Made by a program: the position numbers and the translations under genes. A stretch of DNA of 64,000 nucleotides from Streptomyces sp. ITFR-16. GTDB lineage: Bacteria > Actinomycetota > Actinomycetes > Streptomycetales > Streptomycetaceae. A model generated the notes under the pieces. It was not told the DNA's origin. It saw only the letters and a list, made by a program, of their open reading frames with translations, and did not search any database. This document shows positions 1 through 8,226 of this stretch, piece after piece (the stretch's first letter is position 1; each line of letters starts with the position of its first letter). The DNA lies in assembly GCF_031844705.1 (NCBI RefSeq), contig NZ_CP134609.1:5952001-6016000 (forward strand), read 5' to 3'.

Positions 1-1865
1 CAGTCCACGTCGCTCTCCTCGTACGGCACCGCGCGGCCGCCCAGCGCGCCGGCGACCTCCTCCCAGACGCCTCCGGCGGGCATGCCGCGCCCGACCGCCC
101 AGGCCAGTGCGGTCAGCAGGTCCCGGGCGGCGGAAGGCAGTTCGGTGCCGTCGGCCAGGACCCGGACCGGACCCGCCCGCAGGTCGTCCTCGAACGCGGC
201 CTCGATGGACCCCGGCAGACCGTCCTGCCACCGCTCCTCCTCGGCGACCCGCCCCTCCGCCAGCAGCGAGCCCGTCACCAGCCGGGCGAACAGGAATCCG
301 CCGCCCCCCGCCGCGGCCCGTGAGGCGACCGCCTCGCCCGCCTCCCGCGCCCGGCCCTCCGGCACACCGGCCGCCGCACACCGGCGGAACACGTACGCGG
401 CGATGTCCTCCTGGGTGTGCGGCTCCCGCTCGAGGTCCGCAGTGGTGACGCCCGCGCCGATCAGCCGGGCCAGCGCGTCCGGCAGCGTCTCGTCCGCGCG
501 CCCGTCGTCCGCCAGACGGCTGCGGAACGCGCGTTCGCGGGAGCCGAGCAGCACCGGGACCGTCCGGCTCAGCGGGAAGACCAGCTCCTCGATCATGCCC
601 TGCAGGTGCTCGGCCGGTACCTCGTCCAGGCCGTCGATGACCAGGACCGGCTGAGGCGACAGCTCCCGCACCTCGGCCCGGAAATCGTCCGTGTTGCGGG
701 GCCTGTGCAGGCCCAGGGCGCGGGCCAGCCGTGCTGCCGCCTGCACCGGGGTCAGGTCCCGTACGTGCACCGCCGCGAGCGTGCGCTCCGCCCGGACGCC
801 CGGGTCCGGGTCGCCGTCGCGCAGCGCCCCGTTCTCCACGGCCCGCGCGCGCTGCTCCGGGTCCGCGAGCGTGGCGATACGGCCCAGCACGGCCGACTTC
901 CCGCAGCCGGCGGGCCCGGTCACCAGGAACAGGCCGGGCGTGCCCTCGTCCATCCAGTCCACGATCCGGCCCAGCACCCCCGTACGGCCGGTGAAGAACC
1001 AGCCCTCCTCCAGGTGGCCGACCCCACGGGCCGCCTGCACCAGGTGCTCCACCAGCCGGGCCGGGGCCCCGGGGGTGTGGAGCGGATTGGGGAAGGCGGG
1101 CCGCCACTCGCCGATGGTGGCGGGGACCGGTGTCTGGCCCTCGCCCTGCCACCGCGTGGCGATGGCGCCCAGCAGGTCGGGGCCGCTGACGAGCGCATTG
1201 TGGTCGCTCCATGCGGAGCGGTACTCGTTGCCGGCCGGACCCGCCTTCAGTACCTCCGCCAGGGCGGCCAGCAGCGGGCCGCTGCCGTCCGAGGTCTCGT
1301 GGCTCTGACAACTCGCGAGGAAGCCGAGCCATTTGGCGTGTCCGGGTGCTGCGGACTCCTCCTCCCAGCGCCCGAGAGCCGTCTCCAGCGCCGGGACCGC
1401 GCCGCCGCCCGCGTAACAGGCGTCGATGATCACCAGTACGTGTTCGGCACCGGAGCCGACGGCTTCGCTGACGAGATCGTCGGCGGTCACGCCGTGCCGC
1501 GTCACCCTCGCCTTCCACTGCCCCGGGTCGTCGGCCGGCTTCAGGTCCGGGAGCACGAGCCGCGTCCGGCCGTCGACGCGCACCCCGTGCCCCGACCAGA
1601 TGACCAGAGCCGGTCTGGAGTCACCCGTGGCAACCCAGCCCTCGGACCACTCCTCGCACTCCGCGCGAAACGCGTCCGCCGAAGGGTCCCCGTCCCCCAC
1701 CTTCCGCGCCTCGTACCCCAACCCCTCCAGCAGCCCCACGATCTCGTCCATCTGGGCCCCGGCCCCCACGAGCCGTGGAAACCTCCCCCCGTCCGCGTAC
1801 TCCTCGCACACCACGCACAGCGCCGTGCCCGCCGGCTTCGGCCGGCCCTCTTCCTCGTGCGTCAT
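1..1865 (-). CDS. Caspase-like peptidase fused to a STAND/NACHT-type ATPase (C-terminus beyond window)
   Basis: The gene starts at an ATG (1865-1863) and is open to the window edge, giving about 621 visible residues. Residues 1-255 look like a C14 caspase/metacaspase domain: the His motif is WSGHG (His93) and the Cys motif is VIIDACYAGG (Cys150). A linker containing FTGRTGVLGRIVDWM leads to a P-loop, GPAGCGKS (Lys323), a Walker B LVIDGLDE near 408-415 and a GSRE sensor near 441-444, as in STAND/NACHT ATPases. Such proteins usually end in a repeat sensor, which lies outside the window. The start is 2 bp after the stop of the lipase gene, so the two are translationally coupled. By family this would be a signal-dependent protease of a conflict or programmed-death system; the trigger and substrate are not visible. 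Confidence 0.85.
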   Translation of the reverse strand, partial: MTHEEEGRPKPAGTALCVVCEEYADGGRFPRLVGAGAQMDEIVGLLEGLGYEARKVGDGDPSADAFRAECEEWSEGWVATGDSRPALVIWSGHGVRVDGRTRLVLPDLKPADDPGQWKARVTRHGVTADDLVSEAVGSGAEHVLVIIDACYAGGGAVPALETALGRWEEESAAPGHAKWLGFLASCQSHETSDGSGPLLAALAEVLKAGPAGNEYRSAWSDHNALVSGPDLLGAIATRWQGEGQTPVPATIGEWRPAFPNPLHTPGAPARLVEHLVQAARGVGHLEEGWFFTGRTGVLGRIVDWMDEGTPGLFLVTGPAGCGKSAVLGRIATLADPEQRARAVENGALRDGDPDPGVRAERTLAAVHVRDLTPVQAAARLARALGLHRPRNTDDFRAEVRELSPQPVLVIDGLDEVPAEHLQGMIEELVFPLSRTVPVLLGSRERAFRSRLADDGRADETLPDALARLIGAGVTTADLEREPHTQEDIAAYVFRRCAAAGVPEGRAREAGEAVASRAAAGGGGFLFARLVTGSLLAEGRVAEEERWQDGLPGSIEAAFEDDLRAGPVRVLADGTELPSAARDLLTALAWAVGRGMPAGGVWEEVAGALGGRAVPYEESDVD

Positions 1866-1867
1866 CG

Positions 1868-3271
1868 TCAGCCCCGCTCCAGGACCAGCACCAGGGCCGT
1901 CATCACCACATGGGACGAAACCCGGGTGCCGATCCGCACCCGGTGCCCGCCCGCCGGAAGTCCGCTGATCCGGGCGGTGTACAGCCCGCCGCCCCGGTTG
2001 GTCATCCTGCGCATCGGACCGTCCTGCGCACCCGCGAAGACGGCGACCCGGTCGTGGCCCGGTCTGTCCGCGGGTACCGTCGCCCGGATCTCGTACGCCT
2101 CTCCCTCCACGAGGATTTCCGGCGCCGCCACGGAGAGCGCCACCGTGCCGTCGTCCGCGCCCCGGTGCACGGGTGGCTCGGGGGTGAGCCAGTTGTAGAG
2201 GGCCTGGCGGACCGCCCTGTTGTTCTGCAGGGAGCCGTGCTTCTCCCACGGGGTGTACGCGTGCCGGCCCGCACCCACATGGCCGCTGGAGAGATGAGGC
2301 ACCCGCCCGTCGCCCCCCTCGTCCACCCCGTCGATGGTGAGCACCGGGCGCAAGCCGTCGCCCTCGGTCTCGGCGGTCGTGGGCGTCGGCTGGAGCACCC
2401 CGCCGACCGGCACGTACTCCACCCCGTATCGCCTGCTCGCGTCCGATTCCCGCAGATCCGCGTGGAAACGGCCCGCGTGCCGCAGCAGTTCCTCGTCCAC
2501 CCCGGGCAGGCCCGTGACCTCGCGCGCGTATCGCAGCGGCGATCCGGCGGCCGTCGTCAGGCAGGCGTAGTCCGGGGTGAGCTGGTGAAGGGAGGGGAGG
2601 CTGCGGGCGAACGCAGTGAGGTCGAGGCCCGCCGGGCCGATCCCGTACCGCATGCCGTTGACCAGATACAGCAGCGCGTCCAGGGAGCCCCGGTACGGCG
2701 TCCCGAGCGTGATCACGCGGCGCGTGACCTCGGCGCCGCCGCACTGCTCGACGTAGCTCCGGGTGACGAGGCCGCCCATGGAGTGGCAGAGGAAAATGAC
2801 CTTGGCGTCCCGCCGGCCGGGCCGGGACGCACGCCAGCGGCCCAGTTCCTCGTCCACGCGCTCGGCCAGCCGTTGTGCGTTGCAGCGGCAGGAGAGCCGC
2901 CAGTCGTAGGCGAAGCCGACGAGGTTGGCCGGGACATCCGCCGCATCGCCCGGCAGACGGCGCCGGAGGGTGAAGGTCCGTTCCAGCCAGCCCAGCAGGC
3001 CGCTGTACCCGTCCACCGGCATCCACACCCCCGGCAGGGCATGCAGATCGGGCATGAGCCCGACCGGCCGTACGCCGTCGCCGGGAGGCCCGTCGCCGAG
3101 CCCGGGAGCGAGCGTCAGCCCCTTGACCGCGTTGCCGAAGGTGCGGATGCCCCGCAGCAGGGCCTTCCCGGAGAGCCCCCAGACCTCGTGCCCGTCCGCG
3201 TCCGCCAGCGTGCTGCCGAGGATTCCCGGTACGACGACCACCAGGTCGTCCACCCTGCTGAGGTGCCCCAT
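1868..3271 (-). CDS. LCAT-like alpha/beta hydrolase (lipase/acyltransferase) paired with the caspase-STAND gene
   Basis: The 467-residue protein opens with VVVVPGILGS, the oxyanion-strand motif of lecithin:cholesterol acyltransferase-like lipases. The nucleophile elbow is CHSMGG with Ser164; Cys162 replaces the usual Gly. A probable Asp (GDGRVP, about 321) and His (EKHGSL, about 345) complete the triad. The last 90 or so residues look like an all-beta, Ig-like domain. I see no signal peptide, so it probably acts inside the cell. It is the first gene of a two-gene unit with the caspase-STAND protein. The start is ATG with GGGGGA 7 nt upstream, and that ribosome-binding site lies in an inverted repeat. 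A phospholipase or esterase effector is the natural inference; the substrate is unknown. Confidence 0.8.
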   Translation of the reverse strand: MGHLSRVDDLVVVVPGILGSTLADADGHEVWGLSGKALLRGIRTFGNAVKGLTLAPGLGDGPPGDGVRPVGLMPDLHALPGVWMPVDGYSGLLGWLERTFTLRRRLPGDAADVPANLVGFAYDWRLSCRCNAQRLAERVDEELGRWRASRPGRRDAKVIFLCHSMGGLVTRSYVEQCGGAEVTRRVITLGTPYRGSLDALLYLVNGMRYGIGPAGLDLTAFARSLPSLHQLTPDYACLTTAAGSPLRYAREVTGLPGVDEELLRHAGRFHADLRESDASRRYGVEYVPVGGVLQPTPTTAETEGDGLRPVLTIDGVDEGGDGRVPHLSSGHVGAGRHAYTPWEKHGSLQNNRAVRQALYNWLTPEPPVHRGADDGTVALSVAAPEILVEGEAYEIRATVPADRPGHDRVAVFAGAQDGPMRRMTNRGGGLYTARISGLPAGGHRVRIGTRVSSHVVMTALVLVLERG

Positions 3272-3278
3272 ACAACTG

Positions 3279-3327
3279 TCCCCCGTATCCGCGCCGCCGG
3301 TGAGAACAGCAGCGTAGATACGGGGGA
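3279..3327 (-). promoter_or_regulatory. Inverted repeat that could sequester the lipase ribosome-binding site
   Basis: TCCCCCGTATC at 3279-3289 and its exact complement at 3317-3327 form an 11-bp stem with a 27-nt loop. Read as mRNA on the minus strand, the second arm contains the GGGGGA ribosome-binding site of the lipase gene, so folding would hide it. It could instead be an operator; sequence alone does not decide. Confidence 0.5.
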
Positions 3328-3389
3328 GGGGCTTCCGGGCCGGTCCGGACGAAATCGGCCACGTCCGGACCTTCTGCGCGGGGAACCGG

Positions 3390-4577
3390 CTACGGCAGCG
3401 CGAGCATCCGCTCCAGGGCCAGCTTGGCGTACTTCTCCGTCTCCGGGTCGACCTCGATCCGGTTGACGAGCTTGCCCTCGGCCAGGGACTCCAGTGTCCA
3501 CACCAGGTGCGGCAGGTCGATCCGGTTCATCGTCGAGCAGAAGCAGACCGTCTTGTCGAGGAAGACGATCTCCTTGTCCTCGGCCGCGAAACGGTTCGCC
3601 AGGCGGCGCACCAGGTTCAGCTCGGTGCCGATGGCCCACTTGGAGCCGGCCGGGGCCGCTTCCAGGGCCTTGATGATGTACTCCGTCGAGCCGACGTAGT
3701 CCGCGGCGGCCACGACCTCGTGCTTGCACTCCGGGTGCACCAGCACATTGACACCGGGTATGCGCGCGCGGACGTCCTCGACCGACTCCACCGAGAAGCG
3801 GCCGTGCACCGAGCAGTGCCCGCGCCACAGGATCATCTTCGCGTTCCGCAGCTCCTCGGCGGTCAGGCCGCCGTTCGGCTTGTGCGGGTTGTAGAGGACG
3901 CAGTCCCCCAGCGACATGCCCATGTCCCGGACGGCGGTGTTGCGGCCCAGGTGCTGGTCGGGCAGGAACAAGACCTTCTCGCCCTGCTCGAACGCCCACT
4001 CCAGGGCGCGCTTCGCGTTGGACGAGGTGCAGATCGTGCCTCCGTGGCGGCCGGTGAAGGCCTTGATGTCGGCGGAGGAGTTCATGTACGAGACGGGCAC
4101 GACCCGGTCCGCGACGCCGGCCTCGGTCAGCACGTCCCAGCACTCGGCGACCTGCTCGGCGGTGGCCATGTCGGCCATCGAGCAGCCCGCCGCCAGGTCC
4201 GGCAGCACGACCTTCTGGTCGTCCGTGGTCAGGATGTCCGCGGACTCGGCCATGAAGTGCACACCGCAGAAGACGATGTACTCCGCCTCCGGACGGGCCG
4301 CCGCGTCCCGGGCGAGCTTGAAGGAGTCACCGGTCACGTCCGCGAACTGGATGACCTCGTCGCGCTGGTAGTGGTGCCCGAGGACGAAGACCTTCTCGCC
4401 CAGCTTCTCCTTGGCCGCGCGGGCTCGCTCCACGAGGTCCGGGTCGGAGGGGGAGGGCAGGTCACCGGGGCATTCGACACCGCGCTCGCTCCTGGGGTCG
4501 GCGTCGCGGCCGAGCAGCAGCAGGGCGAGGGGCGTCGGCTGGACGTCGAGTTCCTGGACGGTCTGGGCCGTGGTCAC
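3390..4577 (-). CDS. nadA: Quinolinate synthase NadA
   Basis: NadA condenses iminoaspartate with dihydroxyacetone phosphate to quinolinate in de novo NAD synthesis, using a [4Fe-4S] cluster. Visible family motifs include GHHYQRDEV, CGVHFMAE, LPDLAAGCSM, HPEC and CFCSTMNRI, which provide the cluster cysteines and active-site His residues. I chose the GTG at 4577 (395 aa) because AAAGG sits about 9 nt upstream; the GTG at 4586 would have no gap to it. The gene is divergent from the ErpA-like gene, with a 245-bp intergenic region carrying three related palindromes. No nadB or nadC is visible nearby. Confidence 0.95.
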   Translation of the reverse strand: MTTAQTVQELDVQPTPLALLLLGRDADPRSERGVECPGDLPSPSDPDLVERARAAKEKLGEKVFVLGHHYQRDEVIQFADVTGDSFKLARDAAARPEAEYIVFCGVHFMAESADILTTDDQKVVLPDLAAGCSMADMATAEQVAECWDVLTEAGVADRVVPVSYMNSSADIKAFTGRHGGTICTSSNAKRALEWAFEQGEKVLFLPDQHLGRNTAVRDMGMSLGDCVLYNPHKPNGGLTAEELRNAKMILWRGHCSVHGRFSVESVEDVRARIPGVNVLVHPECKHEVVAAADYVGSTEYIIKALEAAPAGSKWAIGTELNLVRRLANRFAAEDKEIVFLDKTVCFCSTMNRIDLPHLVWTLESLAEGKLVNRIEVDPETEKYAKLALERMLALP

Positions 4578-4626
4578 GTCACGCACCCTTTCTTCTCTGC
4601 GGTGACTTCTGTGCGGGAAGCCTTTT

Positions 4627-4696
4627 CGTCTAATTGACGCTATCTATCATAGCCGCTTCACGTCACTTTGACGATGCCGATAGCGTCAATGTGACG
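4627..4696. promoter_or_regulatory. Three-copy palindromic operator array between nadA and erpA
   Basis: Three 13-bp near-palindromes share the pattern CGTCANNTTGACG: CGTCTAATTGACG (4627-4639), CGTCACTTTGACG (4661-4673) and CGTCAATGTGACG (4684-4696). In addition ATTGACGCTATC (4633-4644) is an exact inverted copy of 4679-4690. The array covers the expected nadA promoter region. It is best read as binding sites for an NAD-responsive repressor; an NrtR-type Nudix regulator is possible, but the regulator's identity is inference. Confidence 0.6.
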
Positions 4697-4822
4697 CATC
4701 CGCCCACAGGGCCGGTGTGCGAGCATGAAGGGAACAGGCAAGCGCTCGGCCCGGAATGAATCCGCGGTCCCGACGGTTGCAACGTCGGCAAGCAGTCTCC
4801 GTACAACCCGGGAGAGAAGCAG

Positions 4823-5179
4823 ATGTCCGTATCGGACGAGACCACCACCGTGAGCGACGGCATCCTCCTGTCCGACGCCGCCGCAGCCAAGGTCAAGGGC
4901 CTGCTGGAGCAGGAGGGCCGCGACGACCTGGCGCTCCGCGTCGCCGTCCAGCCCGGCGGCTGCTCGGGCCTGCGCTACCAGCTGTTCTTCGACGAGCGTT
5001 CGCTCGACGGTGACGTCGTGAAGGACTTCGGCGGTGTGAAGGTCGTCACCGACCGCATGAGCGCCCCGTACCTGGGCGGCGCCTCGGTCGACTTCGTCGA
5101 CACCATCGAGAAGCAGGGCTTCACCATCGACAACCCGAACGCCACCGGCTCCTGCGCCTGCGGCGACTCCTTCAGCTAA
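4823..5179 (+). CDS. erpA: HesB/IscA/ErpA-type iron-sulfur cluster carrier
   Basis: This 118-residue A-type carrier delivers Fe-S clusters to apo-proteins. The three conserved cysteines are visible in QPGGCSG and in the C-terminal CACGDSFS. Length and motif spacing match ErpA/IscA. The ATG is preceded by GGGAGAGAAG. Its divergent neighbour nadA encodes a [4Fe-4S] enzyme, and an IscS-TusA fusion lies 3 kb away, so supply of clusters to NadA or to the Rieske and other respiratory proteins nearby is plausible. A strong stem-loop follows the stop. Confidence 0.92.
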   Translation: MSVSDETTTVSDGILLSDAAAAKVKGLLEQEGRDDLALRVAVQPGGCSGLRYQLFFDERSLDGDVVKDFGGVKVVTDRMSAPYLGGASVDFVDTIEKQGFTIDNPNATGSCACGDSFS

Positions 5180-5211
5180 GCGGGCCCAGGCGCGCGGTCG
5201 GCGCCGATGTC

Positions 5212-5250
5212 ACGGCGGCGGCCCCGGGATCCTTCCGGGGCCGCCGCCGT
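5212..5250. terminator. Strong stem-loop between convergent genes
   Basis: A perfect 16-bp GC-rich stem (arms 5212-5227 and 5235-5250) with a 7-nt loop lies between erpA and the convergent minus-strand gene. It has no clear U-tract, which is usual for this GC content. Confidence 0.8.
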
Positions 5251-5288
5251 CGTGCTGTGTCGTCGTGCTGTGTGGCACGGGCGCGGTG

Positions 5289-6752
5289 TCAGGCGCGCGG
5301 CACCGTGGCGCCCGAGGCCGTGTCGACCACCTTCCGGCCGTCCAGCGGCTGGTCCAGCGTGACCGTACGGGTCAGCTCCTTGGCCATCATGACGCAGACC
5401 TTGTCCGGGTCGGGCTTGGTCTCCTTCACGCTCACCCGTACCGTCCCGCCGTCCTCGCGGGCGCTCGCCGTGTACGTGCTGCACACGCCGCCCCAGAACG
5501 TCACCGAGAGCGTCCGGCCGTCGGAGCCGTAGGAGAGGACCGTGCGGGCCTTGGTGGCGCCGCCGCTGTCCGGTGTCTTCTCCGACGCGGGGTTCTTCGT
5601 CAGGTACTTCGGGTCCACGGCCACCTGGGTGACCGTGTCACCCGTACCGCCGGCCGGGCGGACCGTGAAGATCCAGGACGGTACGAGCAGCTGCTTCCCG
5701 TCCGCGTGCCGCGCCGCCAGGCCGAACGTCGCCTTGTCGACCGTCACCGTCGCCGGCTCCGCGCCGGTCCGTGCCCCGCAGCTCACACCGGACGGCTTCG
5801 TGCCGTCCTCCAGCGGAGCCGGGGTCGCGCAGCCGCCGGTGCTCCGGGCGCCGGACGGCGGCTGTGCCGCGTTCAGCCGCTTCAGGGCCTCGGCCGCGCC
5901 GATCACCGGATAGTCGGCGCCCTTCTCCAGGGCCTTCAACTGCCCGCCGCCGCCGATCACTTCACTGCCGGGGCCGACCTTGATCCCGGTCGCCCAGCCG
6001 TACGTCGGCAGTCCGTCCACCACCGGGTCGGCGTTCACCACCCGGGCCGAGCCCATCAGCTGGCGGGCGTCGAGCGCCGCGTCGTCCTGGCCGACGGCCT
6101 TCAGCACGGGCGCGGCGGCGGCCTTCGCGGCCTTCTCGCTCACCGGAGAACCGGAGCCGCCCGGGTCGACCTGCTTCCCCGGACAGGTGGCCCCCTTCTT
6201 GCAGTTGTCCGTGCCGCCCGAGCCGTACCGGGCGAAGGTCCAGGTCCCGGGGGCCTGCTTCTCGACCCGGAGGAACGGGCCCGAGCCGTCCCCGTCGGAG
6301 CCCACCTTCCAGAACGTGGTCCCGTCCTGCGGGGTCCCCGGCAGGCCCAGCGCCTTGGCCAGCCGGGCGACCTCGGCGGCGGACACGGTCCCGGCCGCAC
6401 GCCGGACGGCGGCCTTGCCGGGGCCGTCCGGCAGCGTGCCGGAGGCGCGGTAGACCAGCCGGGTGCCGTGCGGATCGGGTTCACCGGGGGCGATGCCCTC
6501 CGGCGGGGCCGACGGCTGCGGGGACGACGGCGAGGCGGCGCCGCCCTCCTCGTCCAGGCGCAGGGGCGGCGGAGAGGCGTCCCCCTGGTCCGCGGCACTG
6601 CCCTGTCCTCCGTCACCGCCGTCCGCCGCGGTCGCGGCCCAGTACGCGCCGCCGCCGCCGGCCAGCAGCACGGCCGCTGCCACCGAGGCCACGACCAGCG
6701 GCGAACGCCGCCGGGGGCCGGTCACGTCGTTGTCGGGTCGCTCGGTGCTCAC
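5289..6752 (-). CDS. Membrane-anchored exported protein of unknown function
   Basis: I do not recognise a catalytic family in this 487-residue protein. It has a short cytoplasmic N-terminus with RRR, one transmembrane segment at about residues 19-38, then a Pro/Ser/Gly-rich linker to about 95 and an exported region. The exported part contains pairs of cysteines (DNCKKGATC, GGCATP, GVSCG) that could form disulfides. GTG start with GAAGGAG 7 nt upstream. It is convergent with erpA. A general actinobacterial surface protein is the safest description. Confidence 0.75.
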   Translation of the reverse strand: MSTERPDNDVTGPRRRSPLVVASVAAAVLLAGGGGAYWAATAADGGDGGQGSAADQGDASPPPLRLDEEGGAASPSSPQPSAPPEGIAPGEPDPHGTRLVYRASGTLPDGPGKAAVRRAAGTVSAAEVARLAKALGLPGTPQDGTTFWKVGSDGDGSGPFLRVEKQAPGTWTFARYGSGGTDNCKKGATCPGKQVDPGGSGSPVSEKAAKAAAAPVLKAVGQDDAALDARQLMGSARVVNADPVVDGLPTYGWATGIKVGPGSEVIGGGGQLKALEKGADYPVIGAAEALKRLNAAQPPSGARSTGGCATPAPLEDGTKPSGVSCGARTGAEPATVTVDKATFGLAARHADGKQLLVPSWIFTVRPAGGTGDTVTQVAVDPKYLTKNPASEKTPDSGGATKARTVLSYGSDGRTLSVTFWGGVCSTYTASAREDGGTVRVSVKETKPDPDKVCVMMAKELTRTVTLDQPLDGRKVVDTASGATVPRA

Positions 6753-6889
6753 CGGATCGCTCCTTCGCCTGCGTTGCCGTCATATGCCTGTCCGGCATAT
6801 CGCCCGAACCGTGGGTACGGACACGGGTGGGACGGGGCGAAGGAGCGCACGGTTCCCCTTGAGGCGGCGCGGGCGCCGCGCGGTGCCGC

Positions 6890-7087
6890 CTAGTCGCCGT
6901 ACTCCGGCATCGCGTCGATCAGCCGGGCGGAGGCGGACGGCACGGTCACGCCGTGGATGAGGGAGGGGGCGACAGGGGTGGGCGCGCTCCTGGCGGGTAC
7001 CACCCAGTGCGGAGCCATCCGTGCGCAGTCTCCGCGCAGCTCGGCCAGGCCGTTCTCGGACTCGCGCGGGGCGATGTGGTTCGACAT
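6890..7087 (-). CDS. Small hypothetical protein (65 aa)
   Basis: This short frame has Streptomyces-like codon use and reads as a compact soluble protein ending in IDAMPEYGD. There is no transmembrane segment, no Cys pair and no recognised domain. I see no good ribosome-binding site before its ATG. It is divergent from the PfkB-family kinase gene. It may be real or a chance frame. Confidence 0.5.
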   Translation of the reverse strand: MSNHIAPRESENGLAELRGDCARMAPHWVVPARSAPTPVAPSLIHGVTVPSASARLIDAMPEYGD

Positions 7088-7243
7088 AACCGCACCGTAG
7101 GCACCACAGAGCTCAGGAAGAAAGCCCTACTATCGGGTAGTTTTTCCCCTTCGGGTGCTCCGGGAACCGGTAGCGTGAACTGTCACGCCACCCCGGGAAC
7201 GCGGACACCCGTTCCCCTCGACCTCCGCAGGAGCAGTCTCCCC

Positions 7244-8218
7244 GTGCGTATCGCAGTCACCGGCTCCATCGCCACCGACCACCTCATGACCTTCCCCGGC
7301 CGATTCGCCGACCAGCTGGTCGCCGATCAGCTGCACACGGTCTCGCTCTCCTTCCTGGTCGACAACCTGGACGTACGCAGGGGAGGGGTCGCGGCCAACA
7401 TCTGCTTCGGCATGGGCCTGCTCGGCACCCGGCCGGTCCTGGTCGGGGCCGCGGGCTCCGACTTCGACGAGTACCGGGCGTGGCTCGACCGCCACGGCGT
7501 CGACACCGGCTCGGTGCGGATCTCCGAGGTCCTGCACACGGCCCGCTTCGTCTGCACGACGGACGCCGACCACAACCAGATCGGCTCCTTCTACACCGGC
7601 GCCATGAGCGAGGCGCGGCTCATCGAGCTGAAGGCCGTCGCCGACCGGGTGGGCGGCCTCGACCTCGTCTCCATCGGCGCCGACGACCCCGAGGGGATGC
7701 TCCGCCACACCGAGGAGTGCCGCTCGCGCGGGATCCCGTTCGCCGCGGACTTCTCCCAGCAGATCGCCCGGATGGACGGCGACGAGATCCGCATCCTCCT
7801 CGACGGCGCCACGTACCTCTTCTCCAACGAGTACGAGAAGGGGCTCATCGAGTCCAAGACCGGCTGGACCGACGCGGAGATCCTCGCCAAGGTCGGCCAC
7901 CGGGTCACCACCCTCGGCGCCCAGGGCGTGCGCATCGAGCGCGCCGGCGAGGAGCCGATCCAGGTCGGCTGCCCCGAGGAGAACGTCAAGGCCGACCCGA
8001 CCGGCGTCGGCGACGCCTTCCGGGCCGGGTTCCTCTCCGGCCTCGCCTGGGGCGTCGGCCTGGAGCGCGCCGCCCAGGTCGGCTGCATGCTGGCGACCCT
8101 CGTCATCGAGACGGTCGGCACCCAGGAGTACACCCTGCACCGCAACCACTTCATGGACCGCTTCACCAAGGCGTACGGCCACGAGGCCGCCGCCGAGGTG
8201 CGCACCCACCTCGTGTAG
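7244..8218 (+). CDS. PfkB/ribokinase-family carbohydrate or nucleoside kinase
   Basis: The 324-residue product has the PfkB fold signatures: an N-terminal GSIATDHLMTFPG substrate strand, RRGGVAANICFGMGLLG, and the C-terminal DPTGVGDAFRAGF motif that supplies the anion hole and catalytic Asp. The overall shape is closest to adenosine-kinase-like members. The GTG at 7244 is chosen because GCAGGAG lies about 10 nt upstream and family homology begins exactly there (VRIAVTGS). The substrate cannot be named from sequence. It converges with the IscS-TusA gene with only 8 bp between stops. Confidence 0.85.
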   Translation: MRIAVTGSIATDHLMTFPGRFADQLVADQLHTVSLSFLVDNLDVRRGGVAANICFGMGLLGTRPVLVGAAGSDFDEYRAWLDRHGVDTGSVRISEVLHTARFVCTTDADHNQIGSFYTGAMSEARLIELKAVADRVGGLDLVSIGADDPEGMLRHTEECRSRGIPFAADFSQQIARMDGDEIRILLDGATYLFSNEYEKGLIESKTGWTDAEILAKVGHRVTTLGAQGVRIERAGEEPIQVGCPEENVKADPTGVGDAFRAGFLSGLAWGVGLERAAQVGCMLATLVIETVGTQEYTLHRNHFMDRFTKAYGHEAAAEVRTHLV

Positions 8219-8226
8219 CCGGGCGG

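Noticed and set aside
7110..7147. CTAC/GTAG mini-hairpin followed by TTTTT as an intrinsic terminator
   Set aside because: The stem is only 4 bp and it lies between divergent promoters, where a terminator is not expected; the T-run may belong to a promoter.
6953..7243. Upstream extension of the PfkB-family kinase
   Set aside because: It lacks family similarity and lies over the divergent small gene and promoter region; GTG 7244 with GCAGGAG fits.
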